From assembly GCF_000758665.1 (NCBI RefSeq), contig NZ_CP009285.1, positions 4,526,001-4,590,000 on the forward strand: 64,000 bases of DNA, written 5' to 3'. This stretch comes from Paenibacillus borealis (GTDB lineage: Bacteria; Bacillota; Bacilli; Paenibacillales; Paenibacillaceae). How positions within the stretch are numbered: the stretch's first letter is position 1; every line of letters begins with the position of its first letter. The translations under genes were made by a program, and so were the position numbers. The notes below the pieces were generated by a model, which was not told the DNA's origin, searched no databases, and saw nothing but the letters and a program-made list of their open reading frames with translations. Below are positions 8,734 to 16,873 of the stretch, in pieces.

Positions 8734-10056
8734 ATGGGTATAGGACTTAGTTTGACGCTCGTGGCAATTTTGATTATTTTAACCGCATTTTTTGTAGCAA
8801 CGGAGTTTGCAGTAGTGAGATTAAGAGGAAGCCAGGTCAGCCAGATGGTACTCGACGGGAAGAAGAATGCGCTAGCGGTACAGCGGGTATCTGCTAACCT
8901 CGACGGATATCTGTCTGCTTGTCAGCTTGGAATCACCATTACTGCACTCGGGATCGGGGCATTGGCAGAGCCTGCATTTGAGCAGCTGCTGATACCATTG
9001 TTCGACCTGACGAACCTGAGCCACAGCGTTAGTGAGCCTATTGCTTTTGCACTGGCCTTCATTATCGCGACATTCCTGCATGTCGTTGTCGGTGAACTTG
9101 CACCGAAGACGGCCGCTATAAACATTCCGGAGAAAATCGGTCAGATTACCGCACCGCTGATTATTTGGTTCTACAGAGTATTGTACCCTTTGATTTGGAT
9201 CATGAACGGTTCCGCCAACCTGCTCGTCCGTATGTTCGGAATGAAGCCGGCCAGTGAACATGGCGATGCCCACAGTGAAGATGAGATCCGCCTGATCTTG
9301 TCCGAGAGCTATGAGAGCGGCAAAATCAACAAAGCTGAATACGGTTATGTGAACCGGATCTTCACCTTTGATGAAATGCTGGCCAAGGAAATCATGGTTC
9401 CCCGGACCGATATGGTATGTCTGTTCACCGACCACTCGCTGCTGGAGAATATCGCTATTATCCGCAAGGAGCAGTATACACGTTTCCCTGTAGCAGACGG
9501 AAGCAAAGACAATATCATCGGTATGATTAATACCAAGCAGCTGTACCTGCAATATGATAACAACCCGGATTTTGATTTCAAAAGCCTGATTCTGCCGATT
9601 CTTACGGTTTCGGAAGTAACACCTGTGAAAACCCTGCTGACCCGTATGCAGAAGGAGCGGGTGCATATCGCCCTGCTGCTGGATGAATACGGCGGAACCT
9701 CCGGCCTCATTACGATTGAAGACATTCTGGAAGAGATTGTCGGTGAGATCCGTGATGAATTCGACGGTGACGAACGCAGAAATGTAGAGATGCTGAGCGA
9801 GACCCATTATCTGTTTGACGGCAATGTATCTCTTCTGGAGATCAAAGATCTTACAGGTCTCGATTTCCACGACGACGAAGTCACTACGATCGGCGGATGG
9901 CTGTACAGTCACCTGGAAGAGCCGGTGGTCGGCAAAAGCCATGTGTATGAGCATGTCACACTGACTGTGCGTGAGATGAACCGCCACCGTATCCGTAAGG
10001 TTGAGATCAAGATTGATCTTCCGGTCACCGAAGATTCTACAGTGCACAGCGAGTAA
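8734..10056 (+). CDS. CNNM/CBS-pair membrane transporter (hemolysin family)
   Basis: The 440-residue protein has the layout of the hemolysin C/CorC-associated family: an N-terminal CNNM domain of about four membrane segments (1-190, including VVGELAPKTAAI), a CBS pair (around 205-330, starting EIMVPRTDMV), and a C-terminal CorC_HlyC domain (around 350-430). Related proteins export magnesium or other divalent ions. ATG 8734 begins right at the membrane domain; an upstream in-frame ATG at 8689 would add 15 polar residues. A paralogue is encoded at 46131-47447. The gene ends in a symmetrical hairpin terminator. Confidence 0.85.
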   Translation: MGIGLSLTLVAILIILTAFFVATEFAVVRLRGSQVSQMVLDGKKNALAVQRVSANLDGYLSACQLGITITALGIGALAEPAFEQLLIPLFDLTNLSHSVSEPIAFALAFIIATFLHVVVGELAPKTAAINIPEKIGQITAPLIIWFYRVLYPLIWIMNGSANLLVRMFGMKPASEHGDAHSEDEIRLILSESYESGKINKAEYGYVNRIFTFDEMLAKEIMVPRTDMVCLFTDHSLLENIAIIRKEQYTRFPVADGSKDNIIGMINTKQLYLQYDNNPDFDFKSLILPILTVSEVTPVKTLLTRMQKERVHIALLLDEYGGTSGLITIEDILEEIVGEIRDEFDGDERRNVEMLSETHYLFDGNVSLLEIKDLTGLDFHDDEVTTIGGWLYSHLEEPVVGKSHVYEHVTLTVREMNRHRIRKVEIKIDLPVTEDSTVHSE

Positions 10057-10085
10057 AGCGAATAGATACGCTGCAATAATACAGA

Positions 10086-10111
10086 AAGGCGCTTCCCCAG
10101 GGAAGCGCCTT
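10086..10111. terminator. Bidirectional terminator
   Basis: AAGGCGCTTCC and GGAAGCGCCTT make an 11-base-pair stem with a four-base loop between the convergent CNNM and acetyltransferase genes. Confidence 0.7.
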
Positions 10112-10147
10112 AATTGCATATTTTGGTGAGTACTAAAGTAATCACAC

Positions 10148-10172
10148 CTATAATTAATACCATTAATTATAG
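10148..10172. promoter_or_regulatory. TTAAT-type palindrome (site 3 of the motif)
   Basis: CTATAATTAAT-ACC-ATTAATTATAG has perfect 11-base arms around ACC. It overlaps the stop codon of the acetyltransferase gene. The same TTAAT-ACS-ATTAA core occurs upstream of that gene and upstream of the gene at 33629. Confidence 0.5.
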
Positions 10173-10685
10173 AGAGGCGGGGTTAAATATTTTACTCATA
10201 TAATATTCGTCCACCCATTCCCCGTCCACCAGCAGCGACTTCCTCTTCTCCCCCTCAATCTCAAAGCCATGCGTCGTATATAATGCAACAGCCCGTTCAT
10301 TATGCTTCATCACCGTAAGCTCCAGACGCACAATGCCGCTCCGCTTCGCCCATAAGTCCATCTCATGGAACAATCCGCTGCCGATTCCGATGCCCTGATA
10401 TTGCTTCAGGATACCGATGACAATATAAGCACTATGCTTATTGCGGCTTACGCTTCCTCCCCTGACTGACAGATAGCCTGCCAGATCACCGTCTGCTTCG
10501 GCTCCAATCAGGATAGAGGTTGGTGCATTCGCGAAGCTTGCGATCATCTCTTCCACCTGCGGAATTCCGGTCTGCCTCTCTCCGGGTGCAAGCAGCATGT
10601 ACGAAGTTTCCTGATCCAGCCGGTGCTGCAGACTTAAGAGTGCGGCGGCGTCTTCAGGAATCAGTTCCCTCAGTGTGATATCCAT
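10167..10685 (-). CDS. GNAT family N-acetyltransferase
   Basis: The 172-residue protein matches GCN5-type acetyltransferases that move acetyl from acetyl-CoA to an amine. The CoA-binding region is visible as GILKQYQGIGIGSGLF (Q/R-x-x-G-x-G/A), followed by LELTVMKHNERAVALYTTHGFEIEG, the usual end of the domain. The acceptor substrate cannot be told. The promoter region (10743-10783) carries two copies of a TTAAT-type palindrome centred 22 bases apart, and a third lies at the 3' end of the gene, so specific regulation is likely. Confidence 0.8.
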   Translation of the reverse strand: MDITLRELIPEDAAALLSLQHRLDQETSYMLLAPGERQTGIPQVEEMIASFANAPTSILIGAEADGDLAGYLSVRGGSVSRNKHSAYIVIGILKQYQGIGIGSGLFHEMDLWAKRSGIVRLELTVMKHNERAVALYTTHGFEIEGEKRKSLLVDGEWVDEYYMSKIFNPASL

Positions 10686-10742
10686 TTCATTCCTCCTGCA
10701 TTTAGAGCGCTTCTCTTATCATTCGCAATACTCCCTGTATTA

Positions 10743-10783
10743 TAATTAACACCATTAATTAATATAGTTAATACGATTAATTA
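10743..10783. promoter_or_regulatory. Double TTAAT-type palindromic operator
   Basis: TAATTAAC-ACC-ATTAATTA (10743-10761) and TAGTTAAT-ACG-ATTAATTA (10765-10783) share the core TTAAY-ACS-ATTAA. Their centres are 22 bases apart, two helical turns, as for cooperative repressor binding. They lie in the promoter of the acetyltransferase gene. Confidence 0.55.
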
Positions 10784-11140
10784 ATTGGTTGAACGGCAAA
10801 TCATCAGCACATTCCCGTCCGGGTCTTTGAAGTTAAACCAGTGGTCATGCTCAATATCCGTGAGGATCTCTGCTCCGCTGGCTTTGACATAATCATAGGC
10901 AGCATCAATGTCGTCGGTAAGCAGATGGAAGGAAGGGACCTTCAGCACAGCCTCGGCTGTAAAAATTCTGCTGTCCAGCACGATTCCCGGACCCTGCATC
11001 GGCACGTCATACAGATGTCCGAACAGGATTTCACCGTCAAGCGGCAGTCCGAGCAAGCTGCAATACCAGTTTTTGGACCTTTCGATATCACTAACCGGGA
11101 TGAAGACAGCGCCAACCTGATTCCGTATGGGACTTGTCAC
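10781..11140 (-). CDS. VOC family protein (glyoxalase/bleomycin-resistance fold)
   Basis: This single-domain protein of 119 residues has two beta-alpha-beta-beta-beta modules: VGAVFIPVSDIERSKNWYCSLLG at the start and KVPSFHLLTDDIDAAYDYVKA plus FNFKDPDGNVLMICRS at the end. The last segment is the typical C-terminal VOC signature. Members include lyases, dioxygenases and binding proteins; the substrate is unknown. The gene runs in the same direction as the acetyltransferase, but the 95-base gap holds operator-like palindromes, so they may not form an operon. Confidence 0.78.
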   Translation of the reverse strand: MTSPIRNQVGAVFIPVSDIERSKNWYCSLLGLPLDGEILFGHLYDVPMQGPGIVLDSRIFTAEAVLKVPSFHLLTDDIDAAYDYVKASGAEILTDIEHDHWFNFKDPDGNVLMICRSTN

Positions 11141-11291
11141 AGCAAGTAGAGCCTCCTCTTATAGTGCAAGTAGTAGGTAGAGCCTTTAATCATTTCGATA
11201 AAATATGTCAATTTCCTGCCTCTTTAGTGACGGGAATATAAGTTATGCTATAATCTTGTCAGATCCTATCCAGATGTCAGGAGAATGAGAC

Positions 11292-12638
11292 TTGGCTAAC
11301 CTATCCTTTGGGCATCTCAGGCTGACGCCGCCCAAAATACTATCACTGGGCTTTGTAGTACTAATCGCTGCCGGCACCCTGCTTCTGTGTCTGCCTGCTG
11401 CTTCCACCGGCGGAAGAATCTCTTTCATTGATGCGCTGTTCATGGCAACCTCAGCAACCTGTGTAACCGGACTTGCTGTCATTGACACAGGCACGCAGCT
11501 GACGGCCTTCGGACAGATTGTACTGCTGGTGTTATTCCAGTTCGGCGGTCTCGGGTTCGTTACAATGGCGACGCTGATCACGCTGGTGCTGAACAAACGG
11601 ATCTCATTGAAGGAGCGCCTGCTGCTGCAGGAATCCATGAACCAGAATTCCATGCAGGGGATTGTGAAGCTGATCCGCCGGGTGCTGATCTACTCGCTGG
11701 TGATTCAGCTGACCGGGGCCATCCTGCTGGCCGCGAGATTTATGATGGACATGCCTTTTGGCAAAGCGGCGTATTACGGAGTATTCCATAGCATTTCAAT
11801 CTTCAACAATGCGGGATTTGATCTGTTCGGCGATGTTCACGGGCCCTTCAGCGGATTAACCCGGTATGTGGAAGACCCGGTTGTGAATATTACCTCCATG
11901 CTGCTGATTTTCCTGGGCGGTATCGGCTTTATTGTATTATCTGATGTAATTGATTTTCCTAAGCGCAAGCGTCTGACGCTCCATTCCAAGGTCGTGCTGT
12001 CCACTTCCGCCGCACTCATTGTCATCGGCGCGGCTATCTTCTTCTGGCTGGAGCTGAACTCCACGCTTAAGCCGCTGCATGCCGGGGGCAAGATCATGGC
12101 CTCCTTCCTGCAGGCGATTACACCACGTTCCGGAGGCGTAACAACCATCGAGATTCCGCTGCTGCGTGAATCCACGCAATTCCTGATGATTCTGCTGATG
12201 TTTATCGGGGCAGCTCCAGGCTCCACCGGCGGCGGGATCAAGATTACCACCTTTGCGATTCTGGCCAGTACAGCCTACGCCAGGCTCCGGGGCAAAGAAG
12301 ATATCGTGATGTTCCGCCACCGGATCTCGAAGGAGAATGTCTACAGGGCGATTACAATGACCCTGCTGTCATTGATGCTGGTAGTGATCTCGACCATGCT
12401 GCTGTCCGTGACGGAGAGTGCGGATTTTCTGACCGTGCTGTTCGAGGCAGTATCCGCATTCGGCACTTCAGGTATTACTATGGGACTGACTACTGAGCTG
12501 ACGACAATCGGTAAAGTGCTGGTGATCATTCTGATGTTTGTCGGCCGGACAGGACCGCTTACTCTGGCCTATGCGCTCAAGCCGAAGAACAGCAAGGAGC
12601 TCTACAGATACCCTGAAGGCAATATTACCATCGGCTAA
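11292..12638 (+). CDS. ktrB: KtrB-like potassium channel subunit (TrkH/KtrB family)
   Basis: The 448-residue protein has the four membrane-pore-membrane repeats of the Trk/Ktr family. Each selectivity-filter loop can be seen: TCVTGLAV, FNNAGFDLF, TPRSGGVTT and FGTSGITMG. It conducts K+ (with Na+ coupling in some members) and normally needs a KtrA/KtrC RCK subunit, which is not encoded nearby, so the partner must be elsewhere. The start is TTG 11292, nine bases after GGAG; no ATG fits as well. A strong hairpin follows at 12672. Whether it is KtrB or KtrD type cannot be decided here. Confidence 0.83.
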   Translation: MANLSFGHLRLTPPKILSLGFVVLIAAGTLLLCLPAASTGGRISFIDALFMATSATCVTGLAVIDTGTQLTAFGQIVLLVLFQFGGLGFVTMATLITLVLNKRISLKERLLLQESMNQNSMQGIVKLIRRVLIYSLVIQLTGAILLAARFMMDMPFGKAAYYGVFHSISIFNNAGFDLFGDVHGPFSGLTRYVEDPVVNITSMLLIFLGGIGFIVLSDVIDFPKRKRLTLHSKVVLSTSAALIVIGAAIFFWLELNSTLKPLHAGGKIMASFLQAITPRSGGVTTIEIPLLRESTQFLMILLMFIGAAPGSTGGGIKITTFAILASTAYARLRGKEDIVMFRHRISKENVYRAITMTLLSLMLVVISTMLLSVTESADFLTVLFEAVSAFGTSGITMGLTTELTTIGKVLVIILMFVGRTGPLTLAYALKPKNSKELYRYPEGNITIG

Positions 12639-12671
12639 ATACTGCGTTGCCTGTGAAATACGGTGAAATAC

Positions 12672-12726
12672 GAAATGCGACCCTGTGCGGCAAGGTTATC
12701 CTGCCGGAACGGGGTCGCATTTTTTA
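12672..12726. terminator. Terminator after ktrB
   Basis: AAATGCGACCC and GGGTCGCATTT form a long stem followed by a run of T on the plus strand. It lies between convergent genes and may work in both directions. Confidence 0.75.
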
Positions 12727-12781
12727 ATAACAGGTTGTACATAGAAAGGCTATTGTATGACAAGGCTATCCGGGAGAGGTT

Positions 12782-13063
12782 CTAAGCTTCTTCTTCCGGA
12801 ATCTCCTGGGTGTCGAGTGCCGCGTCCAGCAGCTGATTATATACATCGTCATCATTTTCCAGCAGCGCATCCACCTCCAGGAACTGCTCTTCACTTCCCG
12901 GTTCGCCGGCGAAGCTCAGGCTGTAATCCCATTCGGTTCCCCGTGTGCTGAAGAAAGTGATCTCATAAGGGGAGCTGTGATTCTCCAGTGTAAACACCGT
13001 GCTCCCGACAAAACTTCTATCCTCTACGCGTTTCATATCTGCTTTGATGATTTCTAGGTTCAT
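12782..13063 (-). CDS. Hypothetical acidic protein, 93 residues
   Basis: I do not recognise this family. The ATG at 13061-13063 is preceded by AAGGAAGG at good spacing, so it is probably a real gene. The protein is acidic (many Glu/Asp in the last 40 residues), has no membrane segment, and includes an ITFFSTRGTEWDYSLSFAG stretch of likely beta strands. It lies between ktrB and the aminopeptidase pair and faces both. Confidence 0.6.
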   Translation of the reverse strand: MNLEIIKADMKRVEDRSFVGSTVFTLENHSSPYEITFFSTRGTEWDYSLSFAGEPGSEEQFLEVDALLENDDDVYNQLLDAALDTQEIPEEEA

Positions 13064-13229
13064 ACTCTTTCCTTCCTTTCATCTGATCATGCCCACAATA
13101 TTCAGTATAACATTGATATGTAAGCAATTCCTTTCCTTTTGCGCTGTAATTGACTTTTTTCATCCGGCGGTTAATAATTTAATACAATGCTTATTCCGAG
13201 CTAAAATAATGGTAATGGAGGAAATCACA

Positions 13230-14468
13230 ATGACTCAAACAGAGCTACAATCCAAGCTAAGTAAATATGCGGATTTGGCTGTGCAGATTGGTGTAAATGT
13301 TCAGCCGGGACAAATCCTGGTCGTGAACGCCCCGATTACCGCAGCCGAATTCGTCCGCCTGATTACAGCCAAAGCTTATGCCATCGGCGCCAGCCAGGTC
13401 AAGGTTAACTGGAGTGACGAGTTCATTACGCGCCAGCAGTTCGAGCATGCCGCACCGGAAGTGTTCACCAAAGCGCCAACCTGGTTTGCGGGTGAAATGA
13501 CTGAATTCGCAGAGAACGGTGCAGCATTTCTGAACGTTATTGCCGAGAACCCGGACGCACTCAAAGGCATTGATCCTGAGCGGATCGCCAATTTCCAGAA
13601 GACCCGGGGAGCTGCACTTACGAAATACCGCGAAATGCAGATGTCCGACAAAGTCAGCTGGAGCATTGTAGCCATCCCGTCCCAGCCTTGGGCAGACAAG
13701 GTATTTCCTGACGTTCCTGCCGAAGAGCGCGTAGACAAACTCTGGGAAGCGATCTTCCACACTGTCCGCCTGGACCGTGAAGATCCTGTAGCCGCCTGGC
13801 AGGAGCACCTGGATACGCTGGAGCAGAAAGCGGATGTTCTCAATGCGAAGAAGTACAAAAGCCTGCATTACATAGCACCTGGAACCGACCTTAGTATCGA
13901 GCTGCCTGAAGGCCATTTATGGGCGCAGGGCGACAGCATCAATGCTAAAGGTCATTCTTTTGTAGCCAACATGCCAACCGAAGAAGTGTTCACGGCTCCG
14001 AAGAAAACCGGCGTTAACGGTACTGTCAGAAGCACGAAGCCGCTCAGCCACGGCGGGAATATAATTGACGGCTTCTCGATTACCTTTGAACAGGGACGGA
14101 TTATCAGCGTAAGCGCCGAACAAGGCCAGGAAGCCCTGGAATATCTGATCAGTATGGATGAAGGCGCCAAGTACCTGGGTGAAGTCGCACTTGTGCCGCA
14201 CAACTCGCCGATCTCCGATTCCAATATCCTCTATTTCAACACCTTGTTTGACGAGAATGCGTCCAACCATCTGGCGATTGGCACTGCATATGCCTTCTGT
14301 CTGGAAGGCGGCAAAGAGATGAACCAGGATGAGCTGATTGCCCATGGTCTCAACACGAGTGTAACCCATGTCGATTTCATGATCGGATCGGCTGAGATGG
14401 ATATCTATGGTATCACGGCTGACGGTACGCGTGAGCCTGTATTCCTGAAGGGAAACTGGGCATTCTAA
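13230..14468 (+). CDS. M29 family aminopeptidase (first of two)
   Basis: The protein has 412 residues and matches thermophilic-type (AmpS/AmpT) metalloaminopeptidases that remove N-terminal residues from peptides in the cytoplasm. Likely metal ligands are in conserved segments: Glu in MPTEEVFTAP, Glu in GEVALVPH, His in NHLAIGTAY and His/Asp in THVDFMIG. ATG 13230 follows GGAGGAAATCAC; the frame is open far upstream but without ribosome-binding sites. The next gene is a paralogue, 53 bases downstream and in the same direction, so the two probably form an operon born by duplication. Confidence 0.85.
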   Translation: MTQTELQSKLSKYADLAVQIGVNVQPGQILVVNAPITAAEFVRLITAKAYAIGASQVKVNWSDEFITRQQFEHAAPEVFTKAPTWFAGEMTEFAENGAAFLNVIAENPDALKGIDPERIANFQKTRGAALTKYREMQMSDKVSWSIVAIPSQPWADKVFPDVPAEERVDKLWEAIFHTVRLDREDPVAAWQEHLDTLEQKADVLNAKKYKSLHYIAPGTDLSIELPEGHLWAQGDSINAKGHSFVANMPTEEVFTAPKKTGVNGTVRSTKPLSHGGNIIDGFSITFEQGRIISVSAEQGQEALEYLISMDEGAKYLGEVALVPHNSPISDSNILYFNTLFDENASNHLAIGTAYAFCLEGGKEMNQDELIAHGLNTSVTHVDFMIGSAEMDIYGITADGTREPVFLKGNWAF

Positions 14469-14521
14469 TGCCTTCTCTACTCCATATTACAAAATAGAAG
14501 ATAGTGAAAGGAGCTGAAATC

Positions 14522-15751
14522 ATGCTGGATTTTAAGCAAAAGCTGGAAAACTACGCCCTCCTCGCTGTGAAGATCGGCGTCAATATTCAGCCCGGTCAGA
14601 CGCTTGTAGTCAATGCCGATATTGTCTCCGCGGAACTGGTGCGGCTCATTGTACGCCAAGCCTATGAAGCAGGAGCGAAGCTGGTAAAGGTTAATTATAC
14701 CGATGAGCTCGTCACACGGACACGTTATGATCTTGCTCCATCCGAGAGCTTCCTCGAGCCGCCAAAGTGGCAGGCGGATGAGCTGGAGGATCTGGCACGT
14801 AACGGCGCCGCGTTCCTGACGATTATCTCGGCTAATCCGGACTTGCTGAGCGGTGTGGACCCAAGCCGCATCGCTGACAACCAGAAGACTGCCGGCCAGG
14901 CTATGGCCCCTTACCGGGAGATGATGATGGCTAACCATGTCAGCTGGAGCGGGATTGCCTTCCCTTCTCCTTCCTGGGCCGCCAAAGTATTCCCGGACGC
15001 TGCGCCAGAGCAGCAGATTGAACTGCTATGGGACGCGATCTTCAAGGCTGTGCGCGCAGACCAGGAGAACCCGGTGGCAGCCTGGAGCAGCCATCTGGGC
15101 GGCCTCAAGCAGCGCTGTGATCTCCTGAATGCTAAGAAATACCGCAAGCTTCACTACACTGCACCAGGCACTGATCTGACGATCGAGCTGCCCGATGGCC
15201 ATATCTGGTGTCAGGCCGGTGCGGTGAACAGCCGTGGCATGTCCTTCCTGGCCAACATTCCGACCGAGGAAGTATTCACGGCTCCGTTGAAGTCCGGTGC
15301 TAACGGCAAGGTCAGCAGCACGAAGCCGCTTAGCTACGGCGGCAACATCATCGACCGCTTCACCCTGACCCTGGAGAACGGTAAGGTTACAGACTTTACC
15401 GCAGAGGTCGGACAAGAAGCGTTAGCCTCCCTGCTGGCTATGGATGAAGGTGCGGCCTACTTCGGTGAAGTGGCTCTAGTGCCTTTCCACTCTCCGATTT
15501 CGGAGAGCGGCATTCTCTACTACACCACACTGTATGATGAGAATGCTTCCTGCCACCTTGCGCTGGGTGCTGCGTACGCCTTCACTCTGCAGGACGGCAT
15601 CAACATGACCAAGGAACAGCTTGCCGAGAGAGGCATGAACCAGAGCCTGACGCATGTTGACTTCATGATGGGCTCCCCGGAGATGAACATCGACGGGATT
15701 GCCGATGATGGTTCCGTGGACCCGATCTTCCGCAACGGAGACTGGGCTTAA
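14522..15751 (+). CDS. M29 family aminopeptidase (second of two)
   Basis: This 409-residue paralogue of the preceding gene keeps the same ligand segments: IPTEEVFTAP, GEVALVPFHSPI, CHLALGAAY and THVDFMMG. The ATG at 14522 has AAAGGAG eight bases upstream. Both copies have intact metal-binding residues, so both are likely active, perhaps with different peptide preferences. The pair is followed by a repeated hairpin element and a strong terminator. Confidence 0.85.
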   Translation: MLDFKQKLENYALLAVKIGVNIQPGQTLVVNADIVSAELVRLIVRQAYEAGAKLVKVNYTDELVTRTRYDLAPSESFLEPPKWQADELEDLARNGAAFLTIISANPDLLSGVDPSRIADNQKTAGQAMAPYREMMMANHVSWSGIAFPSPSWAAKVFPDAAPEQQIELLWDAIFKAVRADQENPVAAWSSHLGGLKQRCDLLNAKKYRKLHYTAPGTDLTIELPDGHIWCQAGAVNSRGMSFLANIPTEEVFTAPLKSGANGKVSSTKPLSYGGNIIDRFTLTLENGKVTDFTAEVGQEALASLLAMDEGAAYFGEVALVPFHSPISESGILYYTTLYDENASCHLALGAAYAFTLQDGINMTKEQLAERGMNQSLTHVDFMMGSPEMNIDGIADDGSVDPIFRNGDWA

Positions 15752-15788
15752 GCTTTTGCTTGTCAATTGTGGTTTTTGAAGTTACTAA

Positions 15789-15885
15789 GCAAGTGGAAAC
15801 GGCTTTGCCGTCCTTCTGAAGGACGGTACCGTTTCAGCGAGAAATAGAAGGATTAGTTATCGTGTAAAACATATAAATCCTTATA
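15789..15885 (+). repeat. Hairpin intergenic repeat, copy 1
   Basis: This 97-base element is closely repeated at 53005-53100. It begins GCAAGTGGAAACGG, has an outer stem AAACGG/CCGTTT with inner stem CCGTCCTTC/GAAGGACGG, then TTTCAGCGAGAAATA, and a second stem AAGGATT/AATCCTT. It lies between the aminopeptidase stop and its terminator. Confidence 0.75.
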
Positions 15886-15895
15886 TTTTGAAATA

Positions 15896-15935
15896 AGACC
15901 CCGCCGTCCCCTTAAGGGAATGGCGGGGTCTTTTT
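15896..15935 (+). terminator. Terminator of the aminopeptidase pair
   Basis: AGACCCCGCC and GGCGGGGTCT form a 10-base-pair stem followed by TTTTT. Confidence 0.85.
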
Positions 15936-16088
15936 GTATAAGAGAATTCTAGTGTTTTTCTCCAGTTCCTGTGTGGCCTAGGGCAGCAGGGTGTTTGAAG
16001 AAGCACATGAATCAGCATCTCCCCCCTGCAGCATCTTGCGGACTGGAATGCCGTTATTCCCGCAAAACTCATCATTCTGAGGGCCATA

Positions 16089-16215
16089 CGGACTCAGATG
16101 CACTCTAGTAACCCATTAGCCTTCATTTTAAGCTCCAAAATACAAGATAAGGGCTCCCGAGTCCGCAACACGCAGTAAAGCAGAATTTTTGGCAAAATAG
16201 CGTCATCTCAGTCCG
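16089..16215. repeat. MITE-like element with imperfect terminal inverted repeats
   Basis: CGGACTCAGATG (16089-16100) and CATCTCAGTCCG (16204-16215) are inverted copies with one mismatch, bounding a 127-base segment. No gene is seen in 15936-16360. Whether other copies exist in the genome is unknown from this window. Confidence 0.4.
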
Positions 16216-16361
16216 TTAACCCCTTAGCCGCCTCATTAAATCCCTTATGGTTTTTCTGTTAAAGCCGCCACAGATAGCCATATAACATTCCGCCTACAGA
16301 ACGCTCTTTTTCTTTGCAAATTCTAAAGATAGCCCAAATTTGAAGATATATTCAAAGAATA

Positions 16362-16401
16362 TTCACAATATTGTTGAATTTAATTCACAAATATGTCACA
16401 A
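16362..16401. promoter_or_regulatory. Phased TTCACAA half-sites (ResD- or Rex-like)
   Basis: TTCACAA occurs at 16362-16368 and 16384-16390, and GTCACAA at 16395-16401. The TCACAA cores start at 16363, 16385 and 16396, steps of 22 and 11 bases, so they fall on one face of the helix. ATTCACAAA resembles the reverse of the reported ResD motif TTTGTGAAT, and TTGTTGAA-N4-TTCACAA resembles a Rex site. They lie upstream of the leader of the small membrane protein gene. Confidence 0.4.
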
Positions 16402-16449
16402 TACAATTAAGGATTGTATTTACAAGTCCAGCATCCCGCCTTATCTCGA

Positions 16450-16514
16450 ATGCTTCCGCTAGCAAATACTGCGAAACGTCTCAAGAAGCTTATGCTTACC
16501 AAACACTTAGGAGG
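16450..16514 (+). promoter_or_regulatory. Repeated SD-containing leader, copy 1
   Basis: This 65-base segment runs from ATGCTTCC to the ribosome-binding AGGAGG of the small membrane protein gene. It is about three-quarters identical by eye to segments before pstB (20359-20423) and pstS (23295-23361). Shared blocks are ATGCTTCCGNTAGCAA, TGCGAA, CAAGAAGC, ATGCTNAC and TTAGGAGG. Confidence 0.65.
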
Positions 16515-16522
16515 GAATCCTG

Positions 16523-16696
16523 ATGAAAGAATCTTTTAACCAAGAAGTGGATTCGACTGAACCGGAACGTCTGGAAGTCCAGGCTCCCAAAGACTTAAGT
16601 ATCGTAGCCTCTGATGCAATCAAGTACACAGCCTATATCATGCTGCTGTTCGGATTCTTGTACTTTCTGATTGCATATCTCGCCCCTATGCTATAA
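16523..16696 (+). CDS. Small membrane protein, 57 residues
   Basis: This short gene has an ATG at 16523 eight bases after TTAGGAGGG. The first 30 residues are polar and acidic (MKESFNQEVDSTEPERLEVQ...), followed by one hydrophobic helix, TAYIMLLFGFLYFLIAYLAP, ending near the C-terminus. It is probably a single-pass inner membrane peptide with the tail anchored. I do not recognise the family. It is preceded by phased TTCACAA sites and by the same leader found in front of pstS and pstB, which suggests dedicated regulation. Confidence 0.7.
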   Translation: MKESFNQEVDSTEPERLEVQAPKDLSIVASDAIKYTAYIMLLFGFLYFLIAYLAPML

Positions 16697-16721
16697 GGCT
16701 GCTTCAATATATACGCTTTCG

Positions 16722-16735
16722 CGTAAGCGCTTACG
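16722..16735. promoter_or_regulatory. cre-like perfect palindrome
   Basis: CGTAAGCGCTTACG is a perfect 14-base palindrome differing from a strong cre only at its two end bases. It lies just after the small membrane protein gene, not in an obvious promoter. Confidence 0.25.
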
Positions 16736-16836
16736 GCCAGTCTGTTCCTGCGGGAAATGGATTAGCCGTTTTATTTTGGAGATGCCGGTTCTGGAATCCG
16801 CTTCTCATTTCTGGCAGCTACGCCTGTACAAAAAAA

Positions 16837-16863
16837 GTAGCCCCCGCAGAACTTGAGGACTAC
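16837..16863 (-). terminator. Terminator of the 230-residue protein gene
   Basis: On the minus strand GTAGTCCTC pairs with GGGGGCTAC (two G-U pairs or more), followed by seven U residues. Confidence 0.75.
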
Positions 16864-16873
16864 CGTTATTTCC

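Noticed and set aside
8872-10119. 415-residue frame opposite the CNNM gene
   Set aside because: A shadow of a gene with clear membrane and CBS motifs; no ribosome-binding site or domain.
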